Assembly: GCF_028554725.1 (NCBI RefSeq)
Contig: NC_071667.1
Location: 81,754,001 to 81,818,000 of the forward strand
Source of the DNA: Zeugodacus cucurbitae
Lineage: Eukaryota > Arthropoda > Insecta > Diptera > Tephritidae
Length of the DNA: 64,000 bases
Direction: 5' to 3'
Shown one piece after another: positions 1 to 9,915 of the stretch. The notes under the pieces are model-generated. The model saw only the letters and a program-made list of their open reading frames with translations. It was not told the origin of the DNA and made no database searches. The first letter of the stretch is position 1. Each line of letters starts with the position of its first letter. The position numbers and the translations under genes are program-made.

Positions 1-903
1 CGATTCAGATAGTCTTAAAATTCTGGTATATAGGAAGTAGGCGTGGTTGTGAAGCGATTTGGCCTATTTTCACAATTCACATATCATTGGGATGTAATGA
101 AACTATTACAAACCAAGTTTCATTGAAATCGGTCGAGTAGTTCCTGAGATATGGTTTTTGACTCATAAGTGGGCGATGCCATGAACATTTTTCATTTTGT
201 AAAAAAATCTGAGTGCAGGTTACATCTGCCATTTCTTATGTGAAATTTAGTGTTTCTGGCGTTTTTCGTTAATGAGTTAACCCACTTTTAGTAGTTTTCA
301 ACATAACCTTTGTATGGGAGGTGGGCGTGGTTACAATACGATTTCCTCCATTTTTGGACTGTATAAGGTAGTACCTAACAGAAAAGACTCTACAAAGTTT
401 CCTTGATATACCTTTAGTAGTTTGCGAAATATAAACAAATAACCGATTTGGGGGCGGGGCCACGCCCACTTCTCCAAAAAAAATTACACCCACATATGCC
501 CCTTCATAGTGCGATCCTTCATACCAAATTTTATTTCCATAGCTTTATTTATGGCTTAGTTATGGCACTTTATGTGTTTTCGGTTTTCGCCATTTTGTGG
601 GCGTGGCAGTGGTCCGATTACGCCCATTTTCGAACTTAACCTTCTTATGGTGCCAAGAAATACGTCTTCCAAGTTTCATCAAGATATCTCAATTTTTACT
701 CAAGTTACAGCTTGCACGGACAGACGGACGAACAGACAGACATCCGGATTTGAACTTTTCTCGTCACCCTGATCATTTTGATATATATCATGGTAATAAT
801 ATATAATTTGATATCTAACTCGTTTAGTTTTAGGACTTACAACCAACCGTTATGTGGACAAAACTATAATACTCTCGTAGCAACTTTGTTGCGAGAGTAT
901 AAT
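1..903 (-). repeat. Non-autonomous interspersed repeat, copy A1 (cut by the window start)
   Basis: This is a degenerate copy of the same family as the repeat at 6784-7918, in the opposite orientation. Shared landmarks include repeated GGGCGTGG or CCACGCCC boxes, a stretch that would translate with many R-T-D triplets around 718-745, and a terminal hairpin built on GTTGCGAGAGTAT at about 880-903. It has no transposase and no sustained reading frame, so short ORFs here are not genes. From memory, such repeats are very common in tephritid and other fly genomes. The class is uncertain: a TIR-like MITE or a Helitron derivative are both possible. Confidence 0.7.
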
Positions 904-904
904 A

Positions 905-1330
905 ACCCCCTGAATTTCTTCAAAATATCTTCACTAGTGCTTATTGTATATATTGTAAAGAAAACGATTCAGATGGACTTCAAAGTTCTGGTATATAGGA
1001 AGTGGGCGTGGTTGTGAACCGATTTGACATATTTTCACAACATATCATTAGAATGCCAGAAAACTATTATAAATCGAATTCCAATGAAATTAGTCGGGCA
1101 GTTTCGGAGATATGTTTTTTGATCCCTAAGTGGGCGTAAACACACCCATTTAAAATTTATATATACCAGTTTGAATGCAGCCCTTCTGTACCTTCTTTAT
1201 AATGAAATTTAAGGTTTCTAGTGTTTTGGGAGGTGGGCGTGTTTATTATCCGATTTCTACCATTTTGGGTTTGTATAAGGTAGTACCTAAAAGAAACGAC
1301 CCTTAGCAACTTTGTTGCGAGAGTATAAAA
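905..1330 (-). repeat. Non-autonomous interspersed repeat, copy A2 (internally deleted)
   Basis: This is a second partial copy of the same family, directly after A1 and in the same orientation. It restarts with the segment seen at the left edge of A1 (ACGATTCAGAT, the ggaagtgggcgtgg box). After about 1285 it jumps straight to the terminal GTTGCGAGAGTAT hairpin. It therefore lacks the roughly 450-bp middle part, including the R-T-D coding-like stretch. Tandem placement suggests insertion into or beside A1, or unequal exchange. Confidence 0.65.
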
Positions 1331-1888
1331 ATCACGAATGCATTTGTTGCGGTTCAATAAAATATATTATGCGCATAATATGCTTCATTTTGGGTATGAT
1401 TGTTTTGCTATTTTCCACCTAATTTATTTTCGGCGCAATTGAACGCATTGTCAGCAGCACATATAACGGTAAATTTGCATTGCAAATCCACTTCCGCTGG
1501 TAATTGCCTCAACGCCATTTTGTAAAGCGAACAAAAACAAACAAACTTATATATGTTTACTATGTAAACGCCATTGGCTATCATTCTTGCATCGTTAACT
1601 TTCATTTTCATTGTCGGCATTCGCCATTATTCCACTCTATTAAATCGGAAATAACAGATATTAATTCGATTCCGTTTCCCGTAACTATCGGTTTCCAATG
1701 TGGCATGTGTTTAATCACAATTACTTAATTTACAATAGTGTATATGAGGTAAATTAATTTAATTTTGGATATTGTAATTCCAAAATATAATCAAAAAAAA
1801 CATTTGTAACGAAGATAGAAGTGGTTTACTTCCTCATTTAGATAATTCTAGCAATAATATATACGGTTTTGTTATTCCAATCTAATAT

Positions 1889-2195
1889 TTAGGTAGCTTT
1901 GTATCCAGCCTGGACATAAATTAATTGGCTTTTTGGTTGTGAATTCATCTGGTATGATGCCATCAGCGATCAAAACGGGATTTCTGATTTGTTCCGGGCA
2001 ATGGAATATGGTGAACCAGCGCGAATAATTCGTAGTGCCTGCCAGGCAAGTTCTGGTGTAGTATCTCTGCAATTAAACAGTTATATATTAAGTTCATTTA
2101 ATAGTATTTTATCAGAAATAACTCACAGTATTTGTCATCAGTGCGTAGCAAATGCGAAAACACTCTGCCTTAGCGCTACGTGCAGCTCGTTTCAT
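1889..2195 (-). pseudogene. Possible decayed two-exon coding remnant, family not recognised
   Basis: On the minus strand, 2195-2127 is open from an ATG (MKRAARSAKAEC...) and ends at a good donor (ACT|GTGAGT). An acceptor (TTGCAG) lies at 2070-2067. After it, one frame (2065 down to 1889) reads DTTPELAWQALRIIRAG, then a TGA at 1972-1970, then SLMASYQM... to a final stop. The frame with protein-like composition does not join cleanly to the first exon and is broken by the internal stop. The ALRIIRAG segment vaguely resembles a psq-type helix-turn-helix, but I cannot assign a family. It may be a dead transposon or gene fragment, or chance. Confidence 0.25.
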
Positions 2196-2751
2196 TTCAA
2201 AATCTTCTATGTCTACTGAAAATGTGTGAAATATTATTAGTATTCACTTTTTTATTCAAGTATTTATTCCTTCTTCTAATGTATTTTCCTACTTTTTCCT
2301 ATACCCGCGCGCACTTTGCATGTGTGATAAGACACTTCGGCAAAACAAAGTAGTTTTCCATAAAATGCTATTAATATAGATATGGAAATTAACAGAAATA
2401 TTTTCAGTCCGAGTGCCATTTCGATACAGGAGTATTAAACAATTTGATGCTGAAACTACTATGGCTGAGAATATAATATATTTAATGAAAGTGTATAGGG
2501 ACATATATTCGAATAAAATTCGAAACTCATTTAGGGCGAGTCCATTTGATATTGTTGAAAAATATATGATAATAATATATATTATGATTATAAATATATT
2601 GACTACTTCATGAGAGAACTTGAGGTCCCTCTCAAATCAGTGGATAACATCAAGTATTCATATGAGAATATTTCACTGAAATAATATATTCACTTCACTT
2701 GGAAATTTATTGATATCATATTTATGGCCAAATTGATTTGTATGTATGTTA

Positions 2752-3840
2752 TTGGCGTTCAATCGTTTAGCCGGTTATAGCCGAATCGATGAGAGCGCGC
2801 CACTCTTCTCTTTCCTTCGCAGTTCGGCGCCAGTTGGAGATTCCAAGTGTAACCAGGTCGCTCTCCACCTGGTCCCTCCAACGGAGTAGAGGCCTTCCCC
2901 TTCCTCGGCTTCCTCCGGCGGGTACTGCATCGAACACTTTCAGGGCTGGAGTGTTTTCGTCCATTCGGACAACATGACCTAGCCAGCGTAGCCGCTGTCT
3001 TTTTATTCGCTGAACTATGTCAATGTTGTCGTAACTAACTCGTACAGCTCATCGTTCCATCGTCTGCGGTATTCGCCGTTGCCAATGTTCTGAGGTCCAT
3101 AAATCTTGCCCAAAATTTTCCTCTCGAAAACTCCTAGTGTCGTCTCATCTGATGTTGACATCATCCATAAAGCAGGACGGGAATGATAAGCGACTTGTAG
3201 AGTTTGATTTTGGTTCATCGAGAGCGGACTTTACTGTTCAATTGCCTACTCAGTCCAAAGTAGCACCTGTTGGCAAGAGTGATTCTGCGCTGGATTTCGA
3301 GGCTGGCATTGTTGGTGTTGTTGATACTGGTTCCCAGGTATACGAAATTATCTACGACTTCGAAGTTATGACTGTCAACAGTGACGTGGGAGCCAAGACT
3401 CGAGTGCGCTGACTGTTTACTTGATGACAGGATATATTTCGTCTTGTCCTCATTCACCTCCAGACTCGCTTCGCCTCCTTATCCATGTGGGAAAAATCAG
3501 AACAAACGGCGCGGTTGTTGCTTCCGATGATATCAATATCATAGGCGCACGCCAGGAGCTGTACACTCTTGTAGAAGATTGTACCTTCTCTATTTAGCTC
3601 TGCAGCTCGTATTATTTTTTCCAACATCAAGTTAAAGAATTCGCACGATAGTGAGTCACTTTGTCTGAAACCTCGTTTGGTATCGAACGGCTCGGAGAGG
3701 TCCTTCCCAATCATGACGGAGCTTTTGGTGTTGCTCAACGTCAACTTACACAGCCGTATTAGTTTTGCGGGGATACCAAATTCAGACAACGCGGCATAAA
3801 GGCAGCTCCTTTTCGTGCTGTCGAAAGCAGCTTTAAAATC
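2752..3840 (-). mobile_element. RTE-clade non-LTR retrotransposon fragment 1 (dead)
   Basis: The minus strand encodes the second half of a reverse transcriptase in broken frames. The DFKAAFDS box (motif A) is at about 3840-3817. It is followed by RGFRQSDSLS (canonical RG-RQGDPLS) at about 3680. Next comes LACAYDIDIIG at about 3545, where the catalytic YADD has decayed to CAYD. The C-terminal part follows in three further frames: FVYLGTSINN, then GVFERKILGKIYGPQN, then RMDENTPALKVF plus GRGRPLLRWRDQVESDL. It ends about 15 bp after its stop, typical of the short RTE 3' UTR. Frameshifts near 3455, 3215 and 2970 make it non-functional. The clade call rests on the GHVVRMD and GRGRP-RW C-terminal motifs. 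Confidence 0.85.
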
Positions 3841-4398
3841 GCCAAATTGATTGAGTCAGTGATAAAATAGCTTCATTCTCAATTTTCCTAAAAATTTATG
3901 GATTTAATTTTGAAATATTGTATTTACTTTTTCGTGGATATATAATTGATGTTCGAAAGTGAACTCACCCTAAAGTCTCTTATTTATTAGTTGCAATGAA
4001 ATTGTAATTAGAAAAGCTCAATTAAAAACACTATAAAAATGTAATCGTTAAATTATTAATTCTTCACTCAACATTAATTACTGTCAGTAATATGAGAGCC
4101 ATATGTTACTTTGATTCGTAAGGAAAAAGTAAAGAACTAGAAACTAATTACTAGTGCTCTAGTGCTTTCTAAGTCCCTTAAGTTCTAATAAAGAAGTTCT
4201 TCTTATTATTACACCAACATCACCATACCTCATAAGATGAATCGGGAGCTAGTCGAAAACGAATATAAGGATATAGTCTATGATAGGCCCGGTCACAGAT
4301 TATCGCGTTGAATTCATACAAGAGAGTAAGTGGATACTTCTTTAAAGTGGTAAAGTTTTGTTTTACACATTTTAGATAACTCACAATGTTAACAAGAA

Positions 4399-5402
4399 AA
4401 AACGTTAACTTCGGCTGTACCGAAGCTAATATAGTTTCTTTCAGTAACTATGTGTTTAAGCAAATCTAAAGATGTAAGAAAAAGTAAGTAAAAAAAACGA
4501 AAACATTTTACTAATTCTTTATAGCATATAGTGAACCGATCTGAACAATTTTTTCGGAGATCAAATTATTTCTATGAGCAATAACTCACACCAAATTTCG
4601 TGAAGATATGTAGTAAAATGCGGAAGTTTTCCATACAAACCATTGATTCCGATCGTTCAGTTTGTATGGCAGCTATATGCTATAGTGAACCGATCTGAAC
4701 AATTTTTTCGGAGATCAAATTATTTCTATGAGCAATAACTCACACCAAATTTCGTGAAGATATGTAGTAAAATGCGGAAGTTTTCCATACAAACCATTGA
4801 TTCCGATCGTTCAGTTTGTATGGCAGCTATATGATATAGTGAACCGATCTGAACAGTTTTTTCGGATAGTAAATTATTTCTATGAACAATAACTCACACC
4901 AAATTTCGTGAAGATATGTAGTAAAATGCGGAAGTTTGCCATACGAGCCCTTGATTCCGATCGTTCAATTTGTATGGCAGCTATATGCTATAGTGAACCG
5001 ATCTGAACAATTTTTTTCGGAGATCAAATTATTTCTATGAGCAATAACTCACACCAAATTTCGTGAAGATATGTAGTAAAATGCGGAAGTTTTCCATACA
5101 AACCATTGATTCCGAGCGTTCAGTTTGTATGGCAGCTATATGATATAGCGGTCCGATATCGGCAGTTTCGACAAATGAGCAGCTTCTTGAAGAGAAAATA
5201 ATATCTGCAAAATTTCAAAACGATATCTTAAAACCTGAAGGACTAGTTCGTATATATACATACAGACAGACGGGCATGGCTAAATCGATTCAGTTCAACA
5301 TACTGATCATTTATATATATACTTTATAGGGCCTCCGACGCTTCCTTCTGGGTGTTACAAACTTCGTGCGAAACTTAATATACCCTGTTCAGGGTATAAA
5401 AA
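4399..5402. repeat. Helitron/DINE-like non-autonomous element with internal tandem array
   Basis: The stretch starts with a small hairpin (CTTCGG...CCGAAG, 4409-4425) and ends with a near-perfect palindrome (TATACCCTG-TT-CAGGGTATA, 5379-5398). It has no coding capacity. Its centre is a 154-bp tandem array. Terminal hairpins plus internal tandem repeats of about 150 bp are the layout known for DINE-1/INE-1-type Helitron derivatives in flies. Exact ends and orientation are uncertain, because I could not find an unambiguous CTRR terminus or target site. Confidence 0.6.
4531..5147. repeat. Tandem array of four 154-bp units
   Basis: The string GTGAACCGATCTGAAC recurs at 4531, 4685, 4839 and 4993, giving a strict 154-bp period. 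A decayed fifth start (GCGGTCCGAT) lies at 5148. Units 1 and 2 look identical. Unit 4 differs by one inserted T and one substitution. Unit 3 is clearly more diverged (for example CATACGAGCCCTTGATTCC). This pattern suggests recent local expansion or conversion. Confidence 0.95.
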
Positions 5403-5405
5403 TGA

Positions 5406-6783
5406 CTTCAAAAATAAATTGTTGTGAAAAATTATAGTACAACATCATGGTGTACCTTGTTCAATTGGCTAATCTCCAACGATAGGAGAATAGATGATTA
5501 TATGTATAGGTATTTCTAAATAATACAATATGTAAAACATGCTTTCTTTGCGCGTAATATATATTTTAAAGCAAGAGAAACTTGTGTTTACAAATAAATT
5601 ATTTAAATACATATCCTATATGCAATGTTTCTACTTTAAAAATATACATACACACATATTGGAACATAATTCTTTGCACATATCTGCTCACTTTTTATGC
5701 TAAACTAATAAAAAGGCAAATATTTTGCTTTGTAACACGGCAATCATCCTTACGTAATACACAATAAACACTTCGTAAACATTTCGGCATCAATTTAGCA
5801 AAGGGTGCGTAATTGAATCACATATAAAACCCCAGAAGAGTGCAAAAACATAACGCACAGTGAAACAATTCCAAACAAAGTCAAAGCAAAAGCAAATTTC
5901 TCAACACAAATTCAAATATATTACAAGCATGGAAAAGCGACCGCAAAATACACACTTTGCCAATACTAAAATAAAAATTTTCTAATTTTTTTCTAAACAT
6001 AAAATATTTGTTTAAGTTTAAATGTTAAAAGCGCTACTGTGTTCTGGGGTGAACGTATACACGCGCACCCCCGTTCCAGCCGAATGCTACAAACATAAAT
6101 AGTGTGCAAAATCGCATTTACTTGGGATAACAAAGGGTTAACGTTAACCCTACTCAACTGCCAATCAGTGGCAGTGATAAGTGAGAAAATTGGGGGTACA
6201 CCTAAAAGCACATAATGCCAATGCTGTAAATAATAATAAGAAAAAACTAGCTTTTTGTAAGGAGAAACGAAAAACAATTGAATTTACGGTGTTATCATTT
6301 TCCACTGCCTCCAGGTCGCACCGACAGGTAAGAAGTGAATATGCATAGCAAACAAACGGAAGATCTAAATCTATGCGAAAACAAGATGTTTAACAAAAAA
6401 AATATACTTTTATATTATGCTAATAGTGGTGACACTTTGGAGAGCATCATTAATATTATATTTTTGAGATAGAATATCACTAAAATGAACTTTTGACTTG
6501 ATCTTACAAAAATTCTCATTAGAACCATCGAAGATAATATTGTTTTCTGAAATAAATCGAATTGGAAATTTTTCCGAGGATCTTTCAAAATAGTTCATAT
6601 TTTCTGATCTGCCACACTGTAACAAAAGCCGCTACAAACAGAAATCGACTTCTATCGAAATATCGATCATTTTCTCCAATCACCACTTTTCGAAACTTCG
6701 CTTGTAATAATTTTATCAGCGATCAGAAGCTTTGTGAAATCTAATTTTCTGATATGTAGGTATGTATACAAATCGACATATAT
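5406..6783. other. Intergenic, no gene recognised
   Basis: AT-rich sequence with short unsupported ORFs in both strands, none with a recognisable motif. I see no transposon coding remnant here. A TATCGAT-like string occurs near 6660 but has no gene beside it. Confidence 0.6.
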
Positions 6784-7918
6784 TTATACTCTCGCAACAA
6801 AAGTTGCTAAGAGAGTATTATAGTTTTGTCCACATAACGGTTGTTTGTAAGTCCTAAAACTAAAAGAGTTAGATATAGGGTTATATATACCAAAGTGATC
6901 AGGGTGACGAGTAAAGTTCAAATCCGGATGTCTGTATGTCCGTCCGTCCGTCTGTCCGTCTGTCCGTCCGTGCAAGCTGTAACTTGAGTAAAAATTGAGA
7001 TATCTTAATGAAACTTGGAACACGTGTTCCTTGGCACCATAAGAAGGTTAAGTTCGAAGATGGGCGGAATCGGACCCCTGCCACGCCCACAAAATGGCGA
7101 TAACCAAAAAGAGCTATAAATAAGCCATAAATAAATTTATGAAAATAAAATTTAGAACATACGATCTCATTAGGGAGGGGCACATTTGAATGTAATTTGT
7201 TTGGACAAGTGGGCGTGACCCCGCCCCCAAATAGGTTTTTTTTATATATCTTGTAAACCAATAAAACTATATAAACCAAACTTTCTGCAGTCGTTTCTTT
7301 TAGCCGTTTCCTTATACACTCCAAAAATGAAAGAAATTGGATAATAACCACGCCCACCTCCCATACAAAGGTTAGGTTGAAAATTACTAAAAGTGGGTTA
7401 ACTCACTAACGAGAAACGTCAAGTTTTACGTAAGAAATGGCAGAAGGAAGCTGCACTGAGATTTTTTTACAAAATGGAAAATGGGCGTGGCATCGCCCAC
7501 TTATGGGTCAAAAACCATATCTCAAGAACTACTCGAAAGATTTCAATGAAATTCGGTATGTAATATTTTCTTGACACCCTGATGACACTGGTGGAATATG
7601 GCGAAATCGGTTCACAACTACGCCTACTTCCCATATAACTCAATTTTGAATCCTTCTGATTCGTTCACTTTTATAATGTATACATAAGGAACCGATAAAG
7701 ATAGCGTAATAAAACTTTACACAAATACTATATTTGAGCTCTGACATCACTTGTGGAAAAATTGTCAAAATCGAACCATGACTTTTCAAGGCCCCTGATG
7801 TCAAACATGAAGAACTCAGTGCCTAAGGGTAATTTTTCACCGAAAAAATATCTAAATAAATTGCGAGAGTATAAAATGTTCGGTTGCACCCGAACTTAGC
7901 CTTTCCTTACTTGTTTTA
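6784..7918 (+). repeat. Non-autonomous interspersed repeat, copy B (near full length)
   Basis: This is the fullest copy of the family also seen at 1-1330. The left end carries TTATACTCTCGCAA at 6784-6797. The right side carries the reverse complement (TTGCGAGAGTATAAAA) at 7861-7876. A further hairpin follows, GTTCGG...CCGAAC at 7878-7895, and then TTAGCCTTTCCTTACTTG. GC-rich islands of the type GGGCGTGG or CCACGCCC are scattered in otherwise AT-rich sequence. A CCGT/CTGT repeat sits at about 6938-6970. It has no transposase. The 152-codon frame on the minus strand is a property of the repeat, not a gene. Confidence 0.75.
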
Positions 7919-9096
7919 TACACCCATTGCCTCTGTTTATATGTATGCAAATTCTCTGATAGTAGTGACAGGTGTAAACCTCATTTTGTGAATCCAAATA
8001 TTTTGTTTTTATCAAAGGCAACAACAATATTGTAATGCAGTGAATTGAAAATCAATGTAAAATTCATTTAAAGCAAAAAATAAAAAAAAACAAGAAATAA
8101 AATAATAACATCACAACAGCAGCACCACCAACATAACTGGATATAAGGGTGGTACGAGGTTGCACTGAAAGCGACCGCAATTTTTGCTCAAATTGCCTCA
8201 ACGAAATGGGGAAAATCGCTGTTATAAAGACAACGAAAGGGAGCGTTGCAATAAGTGGGTATGCGTTAAAGGTGGGCACACACATAGACACGAAGGAAAA
8301 TTCATATCATTGTTTTCAGTAAACACATGCAAATGGGTGCCTGTTCATTGGGGTGAAACAATGCTTACTTAAACTCATATAAGAAATTTTTGGATAATAT
8401 TTGGTGAAGTTTACTCTAGTTTTATCTTCTAAAATTCCAAATACGTATTCTGCATAACTTGAAACCAATTCATATATAGTAACTCATGACTCAGCAAAGG
8501 AAAAGACTACAAGACACATAAAAAAATATGCCACACCCTATTAAATTTTAATATATATGTATCATATATATAAATGTAACTTATGACCTCTGTATGGGTC
8601 GTATATCACATTCGCATTTAAACAGGCCTGTAAGTGGCACAGCTTAAACACACACGCATGCAATTGGACGTAGGGTAGATATGTATTTTCGCAGTTATTA
8701 TTATGCCCTCGAGTGTTATTGTGAATGTGAAGTTTTGAAATCGAATTTGTGTTTTAGACACTAGCAAGCCTTTAAATATTTTTATGTAAATTGTACCTTT
8801 TTTCAATCTTTCCACACCCCAAAAAAAGGTTCTTGATTTTGCAGTAGGCATAAATAAAGCTTAGCAAATCGCTATTATCTTCGTATGAAAAATTGGCTGG
8901 CATGCACTAATCTTTACATTCTCTGATAATTTTTAATGCTCGATTGTAATATAAATCTAACACCGAACCACGATGTTGAAGTTTCTTCTATATTGAAAAT
9001 TGTTTTGGAATAGTTTTAAAACTGTACATACTTTATCTAAATATTTCTTAAGTACTTTTTTGAAATCAAAAGGAGTTAGGTGTAAAGCAACCACCC
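7919..9096. other. Intergenic, no gene recognised
   Basis: No ORF here has recognisable domains, splice structure or codon bias. The A-rich stretch around 8070-8110 is simple sequence. Confidence 0.55.
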
Positions 9097-9915
9097 AAAC
9101 TACCGGATCACTGCAGTATATTTCAAGCGGAGGTGTTTGCAATTGGAAAAGCCGCTGAGCTATCCTTAATCGCACCAATAGGATACTAAACATATACGTC
9201 AGGCGGCAATCAAGACAATATCTTCCTTCAACATATCGGCCGAAAGTGTCTTGAGTGGTAAGACAGCAGTTGATGATGGCGCCAGAAATAGGCGACTTCA
9301 ATTCTACTAGGTGCCAGGCCACAAGGGTATAGAGGGTAACGAAATAGTGGACGACTTTGCCAAACGAGGCGTAAGACTGTCATCCGAAAACATGATGAAC
9401 GTAGATAAACCCATACACTGTCTATATGATGATCTAGACAGAAGCTTGGTACAAAAGTTCAAAGCGCGTTGGAAGAATATACCGGGATGCAAAACCGCAA
9501 AAGTTATGTGCAAGCGGTAAATAAGAAGTACACGAAATTTCTATTGGCGCTCGATAGAGACACTGGTCACTGTCTTGTGACGGCGCACGCCTACAAGATG
9601 GGGCTGATAGATCGCGAAGACTGCAGGAGATGTCAAGAGCAAGGCACCAGAGAAACAATGGAGCTCCTCTGCGAATGTCCTGCATTATCAAGACAACGGC
9701 TTCAGCATTTGGGGGCTACACATTACGTTAATCTGGAAGATTTTTCGTTGGTGAAGCCACAATGCCTTTTGAAATTCGAAACAAGCGCAGGCATCCTAAA
9801 GGATGATTACGCTTCATTAACTAAGTGACGGCACTCCATCTGGTATCGCAAAGGACCAAATCTGGGCCATGTGTGGCTTTTTAGCCTACCAGAATAACCT
9901 AACCTAACCTAACCT
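9097..9915 (+). mobile_element. Non-LTR retrotransposon 3' end: RNase H domain plus Cys-rich tail (dead)
   Basis: The plus strand encodes a decayed RNase H domain of the type attached to LOA/I/Jockey-group LINEs. KLPDHCSIFQAEVFAI begins at 9097 with a catalytic-type Glu. A frame change and stop follow. AAIKTISSFNISAESVLSGK is then readable at about 9205-9264, although the expected DSQ before it is lost. VPGHKGIEGNEIVDDFAK begins at 9311 and keeps the last Asp. After a frameshift near 9500, the C-terminal region carries CRRC...CECPALSRQRL (about 9621-9690). It ends in a TAACC repeat at 9895-9915. Several breaks make it inactive. Upstream reverse transcriptase sequence is missing, as expected for 5' truncation. 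Confidence 0.85.

Noticed and set aside
3137..3412. 91-codon plus-strand ORF
   Set aside because: Antisense of the RTE fragment, whose minus-strand motifs explain the sequence.
4531..5147. Regularly spaced direct repeats considered as a CRISPR array
   Set aside because: The window is clearly an insect nuclear genome, and the repeated unit is the whole 154-bp period with no variable spacers.
6899..7357. 152-codon minus-strand ORF
   Set aside because: Lies wholly in the interspersed repeat copy B; the same frame is broken in copy A1, and it has no domain.
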